NCBI GenBank assembly: GCA_041394945.1
Contig: JAWKHH010000001.1
Coordinates: forward strand, 1,488,001-1,552,000
Reading direction: 5' to 3'
DNA length: 64,000 bases
Source: Bryobacteraceae bacterium
GTDB taxonomy: Bacteria > Acidobacteriota > Terriglobia > Bryobacterales > Bryobacteraceae
Of this stretch, positions 8,671-16,282 are shown one piece after another (within the stretch, counting starts at the first letter, position 1; every line of letters begins with the position of its first letter). The notes beneath the pieces are model-generated. The model was not told the DNA's origin, made no database searches, and saw nothing but the letters and a program-made list of their open reading frames with translations. The translations under genes and the position numbers were made by a program.

Positions 8671-9461
8671 GGCACGCCGTACGCGTCCTTCCCCTCTTCC
8701 CCGCCCTACTCGTTTCGATCTGGGCCGCAGATTTCTCGCAACTCCAGCCGCAGGGATACCTGAACGATTTCGCGCGCGTGGTGGACCCGGCGTCGCGCAC
8801 GCGGATTGAGCGGTACTGCCGGCAGGTCGAAGACCAGACGGGCGCGCAGATCGCGCTGGTGACGATTCCGACGCTCGACGGAGAGCCGATCGAGGACGTG
8901 GCGAACGGGTTGTTCCGGCGATGGGGGATCGGCCAGAAGAGCGGGAACAACGGCATTCTGCTGATGCTGGCGGTGGGGGAGCGGCGATCGAGGCTGGAGG
9001 TTGGCTACGGGCTGGAACCATCGATTCCGGATGGATTCGCGGGATCGATTCTGCGGGAGATGCGGCCGGCGCTGCGGGAGAACCATTATGGCGACGCGAT
9101 GATCGCCGCGGCGGCGCAGATCGGCACGCGAATACTGGAAGCGCGGAACGTGGACCCGGCGGCGAGGCCGGCGCCCCCCGCGGCGTCGCGGGTCCGCGCG
9201 CCCGGAGCGCTGCGGGCGAACTGGCCGTTCCTGACGTTCATCGCGATCTTCATACTGCTTTCGATCATTTCGAACCGGTCCCGCGGCGGACGCTACCGCG
9301 GCGTCCACGCCGGCGGAATCCCGTGGTGGATGCTGGGGGGCGGCGGAGGGTGGGGAGGAGGCGGCGACGGATCGCATCACGGCGGGTTTGGCGGCGGCAG
9401 CGGATGGGGCGGATTCGGCGGGGGCGACTCGGGCGGCGGAGGGGCGTCGAGTGACTGGTAA
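8664..9461 (+). CDS. TPM-domain protein (YgcG/DUF477 type), membrane-anchored
   Basis: 265 residues with an N-terminal signal peptide (about 1-21), then a TPM domain (about 25-150) containing DFARVVDPASR, ALVTIPTLDG and GYGLEPSIPDGFAG. A single membrane helix follows (about 190-207), then a C-terminal tail made almost only of Gly, Trp, Ser and His. TPM domains sit outside the membrane and have been linked to photosystem assembly in plants and to membrane-protein turnover in bacteria. Its GTG start overlaps the end of the peptidase gene. A LemA protein encoded 760 bp downstream is the usual genomic partner of TPM proteins. Confidence 0.9.
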   Translation: MLRHAVRVLPLFPALLVSIWAADFSQLQPQGYLNDFARVVDPASRTRIERYCRQVEDQTGAQIALVTIPTLDGEPIEDVANGLFRRWGIGQKSGNNGILLMLAVGERRSRLEVGYGLEPSIPDGFAGSILREMRPALRENHYGDAMIAAAAQIGTRILEARNVDPAARPAPPAASRVRAPGALRANWPFLTFIAIFILLSIISNRSRGGRYRGVHAGGIPWWMLGGGGGWGGGGDGSHHGGFGGGSGWGGFGGGDSGGGGASSDW

Positions 9462-9462
9462 C

Positions 9463-10191
9463 ATGAGTGGATCACCGATGGACAAGGTCCTTTCCGAACT
9501 CGTCGATCGCCTGCGCCGCGCCTACGATGCGCGGCTGGTGGCGGTGATCCTCTACGGGTCAGCGGCTTCGGCGGGTGAGTTCGACCGCGCCTACTCGGAC
9601 TTGAACACGCTGTGCGTGCTTTCGACGTTGGGCGTGGATGAGCTGGGCGCGAGCGAAGCGATCTTCCGTTGGTGGCGCGACAAGGGTCACCCGGCGCCGT
9701 TGCTGATGGCCGAACAGGAAGTGGCCACTTCGACGGACTGTTTTCCGATCGAGTTCACGGACATGCTGGACCGGCGGCGGGTGCTGCACGGCCGCGACGT
9801 AATCGAAGGGTTGGAGATCGACCGGCGTTTCTATCGGGCGCAGGTGGAGTACGAACTACGGTCGAAACTGATCCGGCTGCGGCAGAAGGCGGCCGGCGTG
9901 CTGAACGACCATGAGCTGTTGATCAACCTGATGGCCGATTCCGAGTCGACCTTCCTGGTGCTGGCGCGGCATGTGCTGGCGCTCGGGGGATTTGAGAGGC
10001 CGCGGGCGCGGCAGGAGACGATCGCGGCGCTCGAACGGAGCTTCGGCGTCGCTTCGCATCCTTTCGAAACGCTGCTGGCGGTGCGCGAAGGCCGGGTGAA
10101 ACGGAGCGCGGCCGAGGCGCGACCGCTGTTCGGGAGTTATCTCGCCGGAGTCCAGACGCTGGTGAACGCGGTGGACAGGTTGGACGGATAG
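9463..10191 (+). CDS. Nucleotidyltransferase-domain protein with an altered DxD motif
   Basis: 242 residues, with the ATG one base after the TPM stop. The N-terminal half is a minimal nucleotidyltransferase fold: LYGSAASAGEF carries the Gly32-Ser33 signature, followed by YSDLN at 44-48. In polymerase-beta-type transferases this is D-x-D; here the second Asp is Asn48. The C-terminal half is helical and may be a nucleotide- or partner-binding domain. I recall relatives with Asn at this place, so it may be a family trait and not decay. Its role between the TPM and LemA genes is unknown. Confidence 0.75.
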   Translation: MSGSPMDKVLSELVDRLRRAYDARLVAVILYGSAASAGEFDRAYSDLNTLCVLSTLGVDELGASEAIFRWWRDKGHPAPLLMAEQEVATSTDCFPIEFTDMLDRRRVLHGRDVIEGLEIDRRFYRAQVEYELRSKLIRLRQKAAGVLNDHELLINLMADSESTFLVLARHVLALGGFERPRARQETIAALERSFGVASHPFETLLAVREGRVKRSAAEARPLFGSYLAGVQTLVNAVDRLDG

Positions 10192-10219
10192 GAGCACTTG
10201 CCAGAGTGAGGAACCAACG

Positions 10220-10777
10220 ATGAAATTCGCATTGATTGCACTGATCGCGGTCGCCCTGATCGGCGGGATGATGTTCGTATCGGCCCGGAACGAGATGGCG
10301 GTACAGAACGAAGGGATCTCGGCGCAGTGGGCGCAGGTTGACGTGGCGCTACAGCGGCGCGCGGACCTGATCCCGAATCTGGTGGAAACGGTGAAGGGGT
10401 TCGCGGCGCAGGAGAAATCCGTGCTCGACAACATCGCCAGCGCGCGATCGGCGCTGATCGGCGCGCGGACGCCGGCCGAGAAGATCCAGGCGAACTCGCA
10501 GCTCGACGGCGCGTTGAGCCGGCTGCTGGTGGTGGTGGAGAACTATCCGCAGTTGAAATCGAACGAGAACTTCATGCGGCTGCAGGACGAGCTGGCGGGA
10601 ACGGAGAACCGGATCGCGGTGGAGCGGCGGAAGTACAACGAAGCGGTGCAGACGTACAACACGACGATCGTACGATTCCCGAACAACGTGGTGGCGTCGA
10701 TTGCGGGATATGCGCGGAACGAGGCGTACTTCAAGACCGAGCCGGCGTCGCGGAACGCGCCGAAGGTCAGTTTCTAG
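10220..10777 (+). CDS. lemA: LemA family protein
   Basis: 185 residues. One N-terminal membrane helix (about 2-21) precedes a long helical bundle with the LemA signature RRADLIPNLVETVKGFAAQE and an ending YNTTIVRFPNNVVASIAGY. LemA proteins are membrane-anchored with the bundle outside the cytoplasm; their molecular function is unsettled. A Shine-Dalgarno-like gagga lies about 10 bases before the ATG. It closes the peptidase-TPM-nucleotidyltransferase-LemA cluster, and its stop overlaps the stop of the convergent small membrane protein gene. Confidence 0.95.
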   Translation: MKFALIALIAVALIGGMMFVSARNEMAVQNEGISAQWAQVDVALQRRADLIPNLVETVKGFAAQEKSVLDNIASARSALIGARTPAEKIQANSQLDGALSRLLVVVENYPQLKSNENFMRLQDELAGTENRIAVERRKYNEAVQTYNTTIVRFPNNVVASIAGYARNEAYFKTEPASRNAPKVSF

Positions 10778-11115
10778 GCCAGCCGGTCCGCGCGGCGGGA
10801 TTCGGCCAGTTCGCGCGCCGTGGCCTGGAGAAGGCCCATAATGGCGCCGATCAGCCCGCCGCCACCGAGGCCGGCGAGGATGAGCAGGCCGCGGCCCGCG
10901 ACGGTGTAGCTCAAAAGATCGAGCTCCACGGGGATATGGCCAAGGGCGACAGCGGCCCCGCCAGCAAGCGCACCGAGGCCGGCGCCGTAGATTACTCCAC
11001 GGGCGACTCGGGGCATGGGCTCTTCAATGACGAGATCGTCTTCCAGTTCGTGCCGTTCGAACAGTGCCATGGGTCGGAGGACTCCCATTCGAAATATTTC
11101 GGACGCACCGGACAT
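10774..11115 (-). CDS. Small membrane protein, unknown function
   Basis: Up to 113 residues, glycine-rich, with two predicted membrane helices (about 38-58 and 71-96 from the first start) and charged ends. ATG codons at 11115, 11088 and 11070 are all possible. MALFERHELED at 11070 makes the simplest protein, and no clear ribosome-binding site decides between them. I do not recognise a family. The stop is tail to tail with lemA, sharing three bases. Confidence 0.55.
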   Translation of the reverse strand: MSGASEIFRMGVLRPMALFERHELEDDLVIEEPMPRVARGVIYGAGLGALAGGAAVALGHIPVELDLLSYTVAGRGLLILAGLGGGGLIGAIMGLLQATARELAESRRADRLA

Positions 11116-11280
11116 GAAGTCCGGTAGCCAGTCCGTTGCAACCGAAGTTCCATCCGATCATTAACGCAAAATTTACCGAATCCGAGCCTCGGTTGTCAAC
11201 GACGGTACCCCTTTGCGGGGGTGGTGAAGCAAAATATTCCTGGTAGAAAATTCCCAGTACCGGAGAAGCTTCCGTAGTAG

Positions 11281-12327
11281 CTATCCGGTGGGGGTCATTT
11301 CGCCCTTGGGGGCGTGGCGGACCATCAGCTGCGCGAGTGCGTTCTCGTCAACGGGCTTGACAAGGTAGTCGGTGGCGCCAGCCATCGCGCCTCTCATCTT
11401 GACGAAGAACCCATCCTTGTCGAACAGGATGATGACGGGGATGTTCCGCAGGTCCGGGGTGTCGCGAATCAGTTCGCAGACTTCGTACCCGCTCATGCGG
11501 GCCATTTCGGCGCCGACGAACATCATGGACGGGCTCCAGGTATCGAGCAGGGAGACCGCTTCCAGACCGTCGGAGGCCGAGAGCGGGAGGTAGCCGGCGC
11601 GCGCGACGAGGATGGAGATGATGCGTCGAACCACGGGGCTTTCGTCGGCGGCCAGAACGACGGGCCGGCGGGCGAGCGTGTCGTAGAGCATCTTGAGTCC
11701 GGTAGCGACGGGATTGGCGCGGCAGGCGGCGTGGAGAAACGGAAGAGCCTCACCGGAGCGGTTGAGGTTGAGCAGCACGCGCGCCATGTTGAGGTTCGGC
11801 TCAAAACGGACGTCGCCGCGCTGGGTTCCGCTGAGGCGCTCCATGGCCTCCTGGAGCTTGAATTCGTCGACGCCGCGGTTGGTTTGGAGGCGGTCGAGAT
11901 TCTCGATGGCGAGGATCGCGCCGCAGTTCGGGCAGCGGACCGTCTCCTTGATCCGTGCGCCTTCGAGGCAAAGCGGGCATTCCCAGTGAACGGGCCCATC
12001 CGGGTGGGGCGGCTGAACGATCGCGCTCGTGGCAGCCAGGTCTTCCGGGGGGGCGGCGAGCGCGGGAACGAGCCGCAACATGGCCAAGGTGGTGATTGCC
12101 TGGGAGTTGGATGGGTTGATCCGCAATACTTCGGAGAGGTAGAACTCGGCTTCGGCGGGGGTGGCGGCGATTTCGGCGGCGAGAACGAGGGCTGCCTCAT
12201 TCTCGGGATCTTCCGCAAGCAGCTCGCGAAGCAGTTCGCGGGCGCCGGTCTTGTTGCCGTGCTGGGCACACGACACCGCACGGCGCAGCAGGGGCAGCGT
12301 TCGCGACGGTTCAGGCGCAGCAGGCAT
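11281..12327 (-). CDS. TPR / zinc-ribbon / pseudo-receiver fusion protein
   Basis: 348 residues. Residues 10-90 form a TPR-like pair, Cys117/Cys120 and Cys132/Cys135 (CPLC and CPNC) a zinc ribbon, 155-215 a second helical repeat, and 223-340 a two-component receiver domain. The receiver keeps the acidic pocket (Asp228-Glu229) and the switch Lys324 (LVKPVD). The phosphoacceptor Asp is replaced: the strand reads MMFVGAEMARMSGYE with Gly272 at that place. It therefore cannot be phosphorylated in the usual way and is probably a protein-interaction module. There is no kinase or output domain beside it. About 165 bp without genes separate it from the small membrane protein gene downstream. Confidence 0.85.
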   Translation of the reverse strand: MPAAPEPSRTLPLLRRAVSCAQHGNKTGARELLRELLAEDPENEAALVLAAEIAATPAEAEFYLSEVLRINPSNSQAITTLAMLRLVPALAAPPEDLAATSAIVQPPHPDGPVHWECPLCLEGARIKETVRCPNCGAILAIENLDRLQTNRGVDEFKLQEAMERLSGTQRGDVRFEPNLNMARVLLNLNRSGEALPFLHAACRANPVATGLKMLYDTLARRPVVLAADESPVVRRIISILVARAGYLPLSASDGLEAVSLLDTWSPSMMFVGAEMARMSGYEVCELIRDTPDLRNIPVIILFDKDGFFVKMRGAMAGATDYLVKPVDENALAQLMVRHAPKGEMTPTG

Positions 12328-12409
12328 AGTCGGTTCGTCTTACGGTTGATCGACAGTATCCCGCCGGGATTGCTTGCTCGGACCTACCGAATTTTGATGC
12401 GGATCTACC

Positions 12410-14413
12410 TTACGGCTGGAGCCACTCCCAGTGCTCGCCGAAGAAACCGGCGTCGGCGATGCGGCCGGGCCAGCGGGAGTCAGGCTGGACGGCGAGATCG
12501 ACGATGGCCCAATCGGGGAGTTTGGATATCTGGCGGGCGTTGTTCAGGTAGTCGTATTCACGGAAGGTGAAGCCGCTGTTCAGAACGACGTAGCGATTGG
12601 GAGCCGCGGGATTCGGATAGATGAGGATGGCCGCGTGGCCGGAGGCGGAGACGGGCTTTGACCGGCCGATGGTGAGGTTGCCTCCGCTCCAGGAGACGGG
12701 CAGGCGGGCGGCGATGCCTGCCAGGTAGGCGTTGGAATCGGGGTCGCCCCAGAGAATGAGGTTGCTCGAGCGGGCGTCTTCGGGGGTGATCTCGGAGTCC
12801 ATTTTCACGATCGCTTCGCCGCGGAAGTGGCGACGCCACTCGGCGATGGCTCGGTCCATTTCGGCGTGGACCCAGGTTTCGACAGCAGCGGAGCGGGACT
12901 TGGCGCCGGGCTTGACGATGATGAAGCGGCTGAGGAACGCGTCGTCGACGGGGCCTTGGAGCCCGTGGCTTTTGTGGAGCCCGGATTGGGGCGCGCCGGC
13001 GGCGGTCCACTTGCCGCCGGTCTTGCGGAGGCGGGTGCGCCAACTGGCGTCGGTTTGCGGGCCGGGGACGGCGACCGGCTGGCCGTCAACGACGACGGTG
13101 GCGCCGCCCATGGGGTTCAGCGGGCATTCGCCAGGGGCAAAGAGGAGCGACAGGCCGGTGACGTTGGCGGTTTGGATACGGATCTCGCGGTCGTCCGAGA
13201 TCGAAGCGTCGACGCGGCCTTTCTCCCAGTGGCGGGCGAGCGAATCGACCCGCAGCCACTTCAAGCGGTTGTAGCGGAGTGTGTAGGTGACGAACTTCAA
13301 CTCCTTGGGGACGGCGTTGCGGCCGCGGGCGACGATCGAGTTGAGCGCGCTGTCGATGATGATTTTCGAATCCGGGTGGTAGCGGTGCTCGGTACCGGGG
13401 CCGATGACGTGGCGCATGGTCATGCCTGCCTTGGCGAGTTCACGCTCCATGACCTTGGCCGCCTGGATCTGTCGATCCTTCTCGCCGCTGTAGGCCACGA
13501 GCGGCAGGTTGAAGAAGTTCTCCGCATAGTCGGTGGCGTCATACATGTGCCAGAGCTTCTTCTCCCACCAGGTGGGCTGGACGGTTTCCTTTTGGAAAAC
13601 CTGGAGAAATTCGGCGGTTTCGGCGAAGCCGGCGCCTGGGGCGGCGGAGGCCCAGAGTCCAGCGTAGTGGGCGGCGATGTGCCAGGCGGCGGCGCCCCCC
13701 ATACTGAAGCCGCGGACGCTGATGCGGTCCGGATCGATGCGATAGTGCTGTTTGACGGCGTCGAGGGCTTCGAACAGGTCGATTTCGCCGGCGAACTTGT
13801 TGGCGTTGCAGTAGCGCCCGTAGAGGTGCAGCACGATGGTGTCGGGCGGGGTGAACTGGCCCTCGTTCTTCATTCGGTCGTCGAGGAAGTTGAGTTCGGT
13901 GAGGCGTTCGTTGCGGCCGTGAAACCAGGCGTCGAGCCGCCAGCGGCCGGGCGCGGTGGGGGACCAGGTGGGCGGAACGACGAGTCCATAGGGTTGGACG
14001 CTGCCGTCGATCTTCGAGACGTAGCCGCGAACGACGAGGCCGGTTTGTTCGGCCCAGGGCTTGAGGCCTTCGCGGAGCTGGCGGGCGCGGGCAAGCCCGG
14101 CATCGAGCAGACGCTGGCCGGTGGCGAGTTCCTCGGGGCGAAGGAACTCGTTGTACTGGAGCGCGTAGCGGACCGCCTCGTGGAAGATGCGGACGTCGGC
14201 GAGATCGAGCTGGGTGACGCCGCGACGCTTGGCGGCGGCGGCGAGAACAGTGCGCATTTCAGCGAGTCCGGCTTCGAACCTGCTTTGGGTTTCCGCGGGC
14301 ACGGCGACTCCGGGCGGCGGCACCGGGCGCTCCGCGGCTGTTAACAAGATGGGCAGAAACAAGGCGAGGCGGGCAGGGTTCCGGAAGATATTGGCAATAC
14401 TGGAAGCGTGCAT
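12410..14413 (-). CDS. Secreted alpha/beta-hydrolase (S9/esterase-like) of 667 residues
   Basis: A signal peptide (about 10-27) directs it out of the cytoplasm. The central part (about 140-370) is an alpha/beta-hydrolase fold with the nucleophile in RGFSMGG (Ser237). Candidate acid and base are in SGEKDRQ and GTEHRYHP. The C-terminal 280 residues are beta-rich and contain GKWTAAG and DARSSNLILWGDP. Similar proteins are annotated as prolyl oligopeptidase-family or poly(3-hydroxybutyrate)-depolymerase-like; the substrate is unknown. Its ATG lies only 6 bp from the ATG of the divergent sugar dehydrogenase gene, so the promoters of each must lie inside the other gene. Confidence 0.85.
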   Translation of the reverse strand: MHASSIANIFRNPARLALFLPILLTAAERPVPPPGVAVPAETQSRFEAGLAEMRTVLAAAAKRRGVTQLDLADVRIFHEAVRYALQYNEFLRPEELATGQRLLDAGLARARQLREGLKPWAEQTGLVVRGYVSKIDGSVQPYGLVVPPTWSPTAPGRWRLDAWFHGRNERLTELNFLDDRMKNEGQFTPPDTIVLHLYGRYCNANKFAGEIDLFEALDAVKQHYRIDPDRISVRGFSMGGAAAWHIAAHYAGLWASAAPGAGFAETAEFLQVFQKETVQPTWWEKKLWHMYDATDYAENFFNLPLVAYSGEKDRQIQAAKVMERELAKAGMTMRHVIGPGTEHRYHPDSKIIIDSALNSIVARGRNAVPKELKFVTYTLRYNRLKWLRVDSLARHWEKGRVDASISDDREIRIQTANVTGLSLLFAPGECPLNPMGGATVVVDGQPVAVPGPQTDASWRTRLRKTGGKWTAAGAPQSGLHKSHGLQGPVDDAFLSRFIIVKPGAKSRSAAVETWVHAEMDRAIAEWRRHFRGEAIVKMDSEITPEDARSSNLILWGDPDSNAYLAGIAARLPVSWSGGNLTIGRSKPVSASGHAAILIYPNPAAPNRYVVLNSGFTFREYDYLNNARQISKLPDWAIVDLAVQPDSRWPGRIADAGFFGEHWEWLQP

Positions 14414-14419
14414 GGCGAA

Positions 14420-16273
14420 ATGAGTACCTTATCACAGCGCCGGTTGGCGGCATTGCTGTTCGCGGCGGCGACGGCGTTTGGGCAGGAGCCGGCGGTGCGG
14501 CTGACCCGGGTGGCGGGCGGCTTCACGGCCGTCGTGGATATTCAGAGCGCCCGGGACGGATCCGGCCGGCTGTTCCTGGCGCAGCAGAACGGCGTGATTC
14601 GGGTAATCGAGAACGGCGCGGCGCGGGCGGAGCCGTTCCTCGACATATCGTCGCGAACGCTGCGAAACGGCGAGTGCGGGCTGCTCGGGATCGCGTTCCC
14701 GCCGGGTTTCGCCGGGAAGGGGCATTTCTACGTCGACTACACGGATCGGACGTGCCAAAACTCGATTGTGGCGCGGTACCGGCTGGTCGACAATAATACC
14801 GCCGATCCGGGGTCGGAAGAAGTGCTGCTGCGGCAGGCGCAGCCGTTTCGGAATCACAACGGCGGGCAATTGCAGTTCGGTCCGGACGGGTTTCTATATG
14901 TGGGCTTCGGCGACGGCGGCAGCGCGGGCGATCCGGGGGACCGGGCGCAGGATCGGCAGTCGCTTTTGGGAAAGCTGCTGCGGATCGATCCTGAGACGCC
15001 GGCCGGCGGCGCGGCGTACGCGATACCCGTATCGAATCCGTTCGCGGGAAATCCCGCCTATCGGCCGGAAATCTGGGCGCTGGGGCTGCGGAATCCGTGG
15101 CGGTTTTCGTTCGACCGTGAGACGGGGGACCTTTGGATCGGCGACGTGGGGCAGGACCGGGCCGAGGAGGTGAACTATCATCCCGCGGCGGCGGCCGCCG
15201 GCGAGAACTTCGGGTGGCGCCTGATGGAGGGACTTCAGTGCTTCAATCCGCGGACCAACTGCGACCGCACGGGGCTGACGCCTCCGGTCCACGAGTACAC
15301 GCGCGAGCGGGGCGACGTATCGATTACGGGCGGGTACGTGTATCGCGGGCGGCGGTCTCCGGAGTTGCTGGGCGCGTACATCTACGCCGACTACGCGACA
15401 GGGCGAATGTGGGCGATGCGGCGCGAGGGGACCGGGTTCGTGAACCGGCCGCTGCACGAGGCCGGGTTCCAGGTGTCGACTTTCGGGCAGGACGAGGCCG
15501 GCGAGATATACGTTTCGAACTTCGGCGGGGGCGTCGTGTACCGGATCGAGACGCTTTCGGCGCCGGAGTCTCCGCGGATTTCCTCGGGTGGCGTGGTGAA
15601 TGCGGCGAGCTTCGAGCCGGGGATCGTGGCGGGGTCTCTGTTTACGGTTTTCGGGACGGGATTCACGAACGGGCCGGGAGTGACGGCGGCGCGCGGGCTG
15701 CCGCTTCCAACGTCGCTCGGCGGGGTGGCGGTGGCGATCGACGGGCGGGCCGCGCCGTTGGTGGCGGTGGCGAATGTGGACGGACGGGAGCAGATCAACG
15801 CGCAGGCGCCGTTCGACCTGACGGGATCCGACTTGAACGTGACTGTGACGCGCGACGGCGTGGCGAGCGCGGCGGCGGCGGTGCGGCGGCTGGACGCGCA
15901 GCCGGCGATATTCGGTGGGATCGGCGGCGCGATCGTGGTGCACTCGGAAGGGAACGAACTGGTCTCGACGGCGCGGCCGCTGCGGCGGGAGGAATTCGCG
16001 TATTTCTACGCGTCGGGACTGGGACCGGTGGAGAATGCTCCGGCGGCGGGAGCGGGCGGGCCGTCCGATCCGCTGGCGCGCGTTCGCGGGGCGGTGATTG
16101 TGACGATCGACGGCGTTCCGTGCGAGGTGTCGTACGTGGGACTTGCGCCGGGCTTCGCGGGCGTCTACCAGGTGAACGTGCGAGTGGCGGGCGGCGTCGG
16201 GACGGGGCTCAAGGATCTGACGATCGCGGTGGGCGGCGTGCCGTCGGCGGCGGTGAAGGTTCCGGTGGAGTAG
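14420..16273 (+). CDS. PQQ-dependent sugar dehydrogenase (GSDH) with Solibacter-type C-terminal domain
   Basis: 617 residues. A signal peptide (1-20) is followed by a six-bladed glucose/sorbosone dehydrogenase propeller (about 25-385). Its typical segments are LLGIAFPP, FRNHNGGQLQFGPDG, GDGGSAGDP, GLRNPWRFSFD and DLWIGDVGQD. The C-terminal part (about 390-617) begins ISSGGVVNAASFEPGIVAG and continues with GTGF, INAQAPFDL and FYASGLGPV, the pattern of the TIGR03437 domain that is abundant in Solibacter and relatives. It probably oxidises sugars in the periplasm using PQQ. The frame allows a GTG four codons upstream, but ATG 14420 gives a normal signal peptide. Confidence 0.93.
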   Translation: MSTLSQRRLAALLFAAATAFGQEPAVRLTRVAGGFTAVVDIQSARDGSGRLFLAQQNGVIRVIENGAARAEPFLDISSRTLRNGECGLLGIAFPPGFAGKGHFYVDYTDRTCQNSIVARYRLVDNNTADPGSEEVLLRQAQPFRNHNGGQLQFGPDGFLYVGFGDGGSAGDPGDRAQDRQSLLGKLLRIDPETPAGGAAYAIPVSNPFAGNPAYRPEIWALGLRNPWRFSFDRETGDLWIGDVGQDRAEEVNYHPAAAAAGENFGWRLMEGLQCFNPRTNCDRTGLTPPVHEYTRERGDVSITGGYVYRGRRSPELLGAYIYADYATGRMWAMRREGTGFVNRPLHEAGFQVSTFGQDEAGEIYVSNFGGGVVYRIETLSAPESPRISSGGVVNAASFEPGIVAGSLFTVFGTGFTNGPGVTAARGLPLPTSLGGVAVAIDGRAAPLVAVANVDGREQINAQAPFDLTGSDLNVTVTRDGVASAAAAVRRLDAQPAIFGGIGGAIVVHSEGNELVSTARPLRREEFAYFYASGLGPVENAPAAGAGGPSDPLARVRGAVIVTIDGVPCEVSYVGLAPGFAGVYQVNVRVAGGVGTGLKDLTIAVGGVPSAAVKVPVE

Positions 16274-16282
16274 GTTCCCGGC

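Noticed and set aside
11116..11280. Short hairpins (cccc/gggg near 11210-11225) considered as a riboswitch or terminator.
   Set aside because: Stem of four pairs without a T tract or conserved core; no known element recognised.
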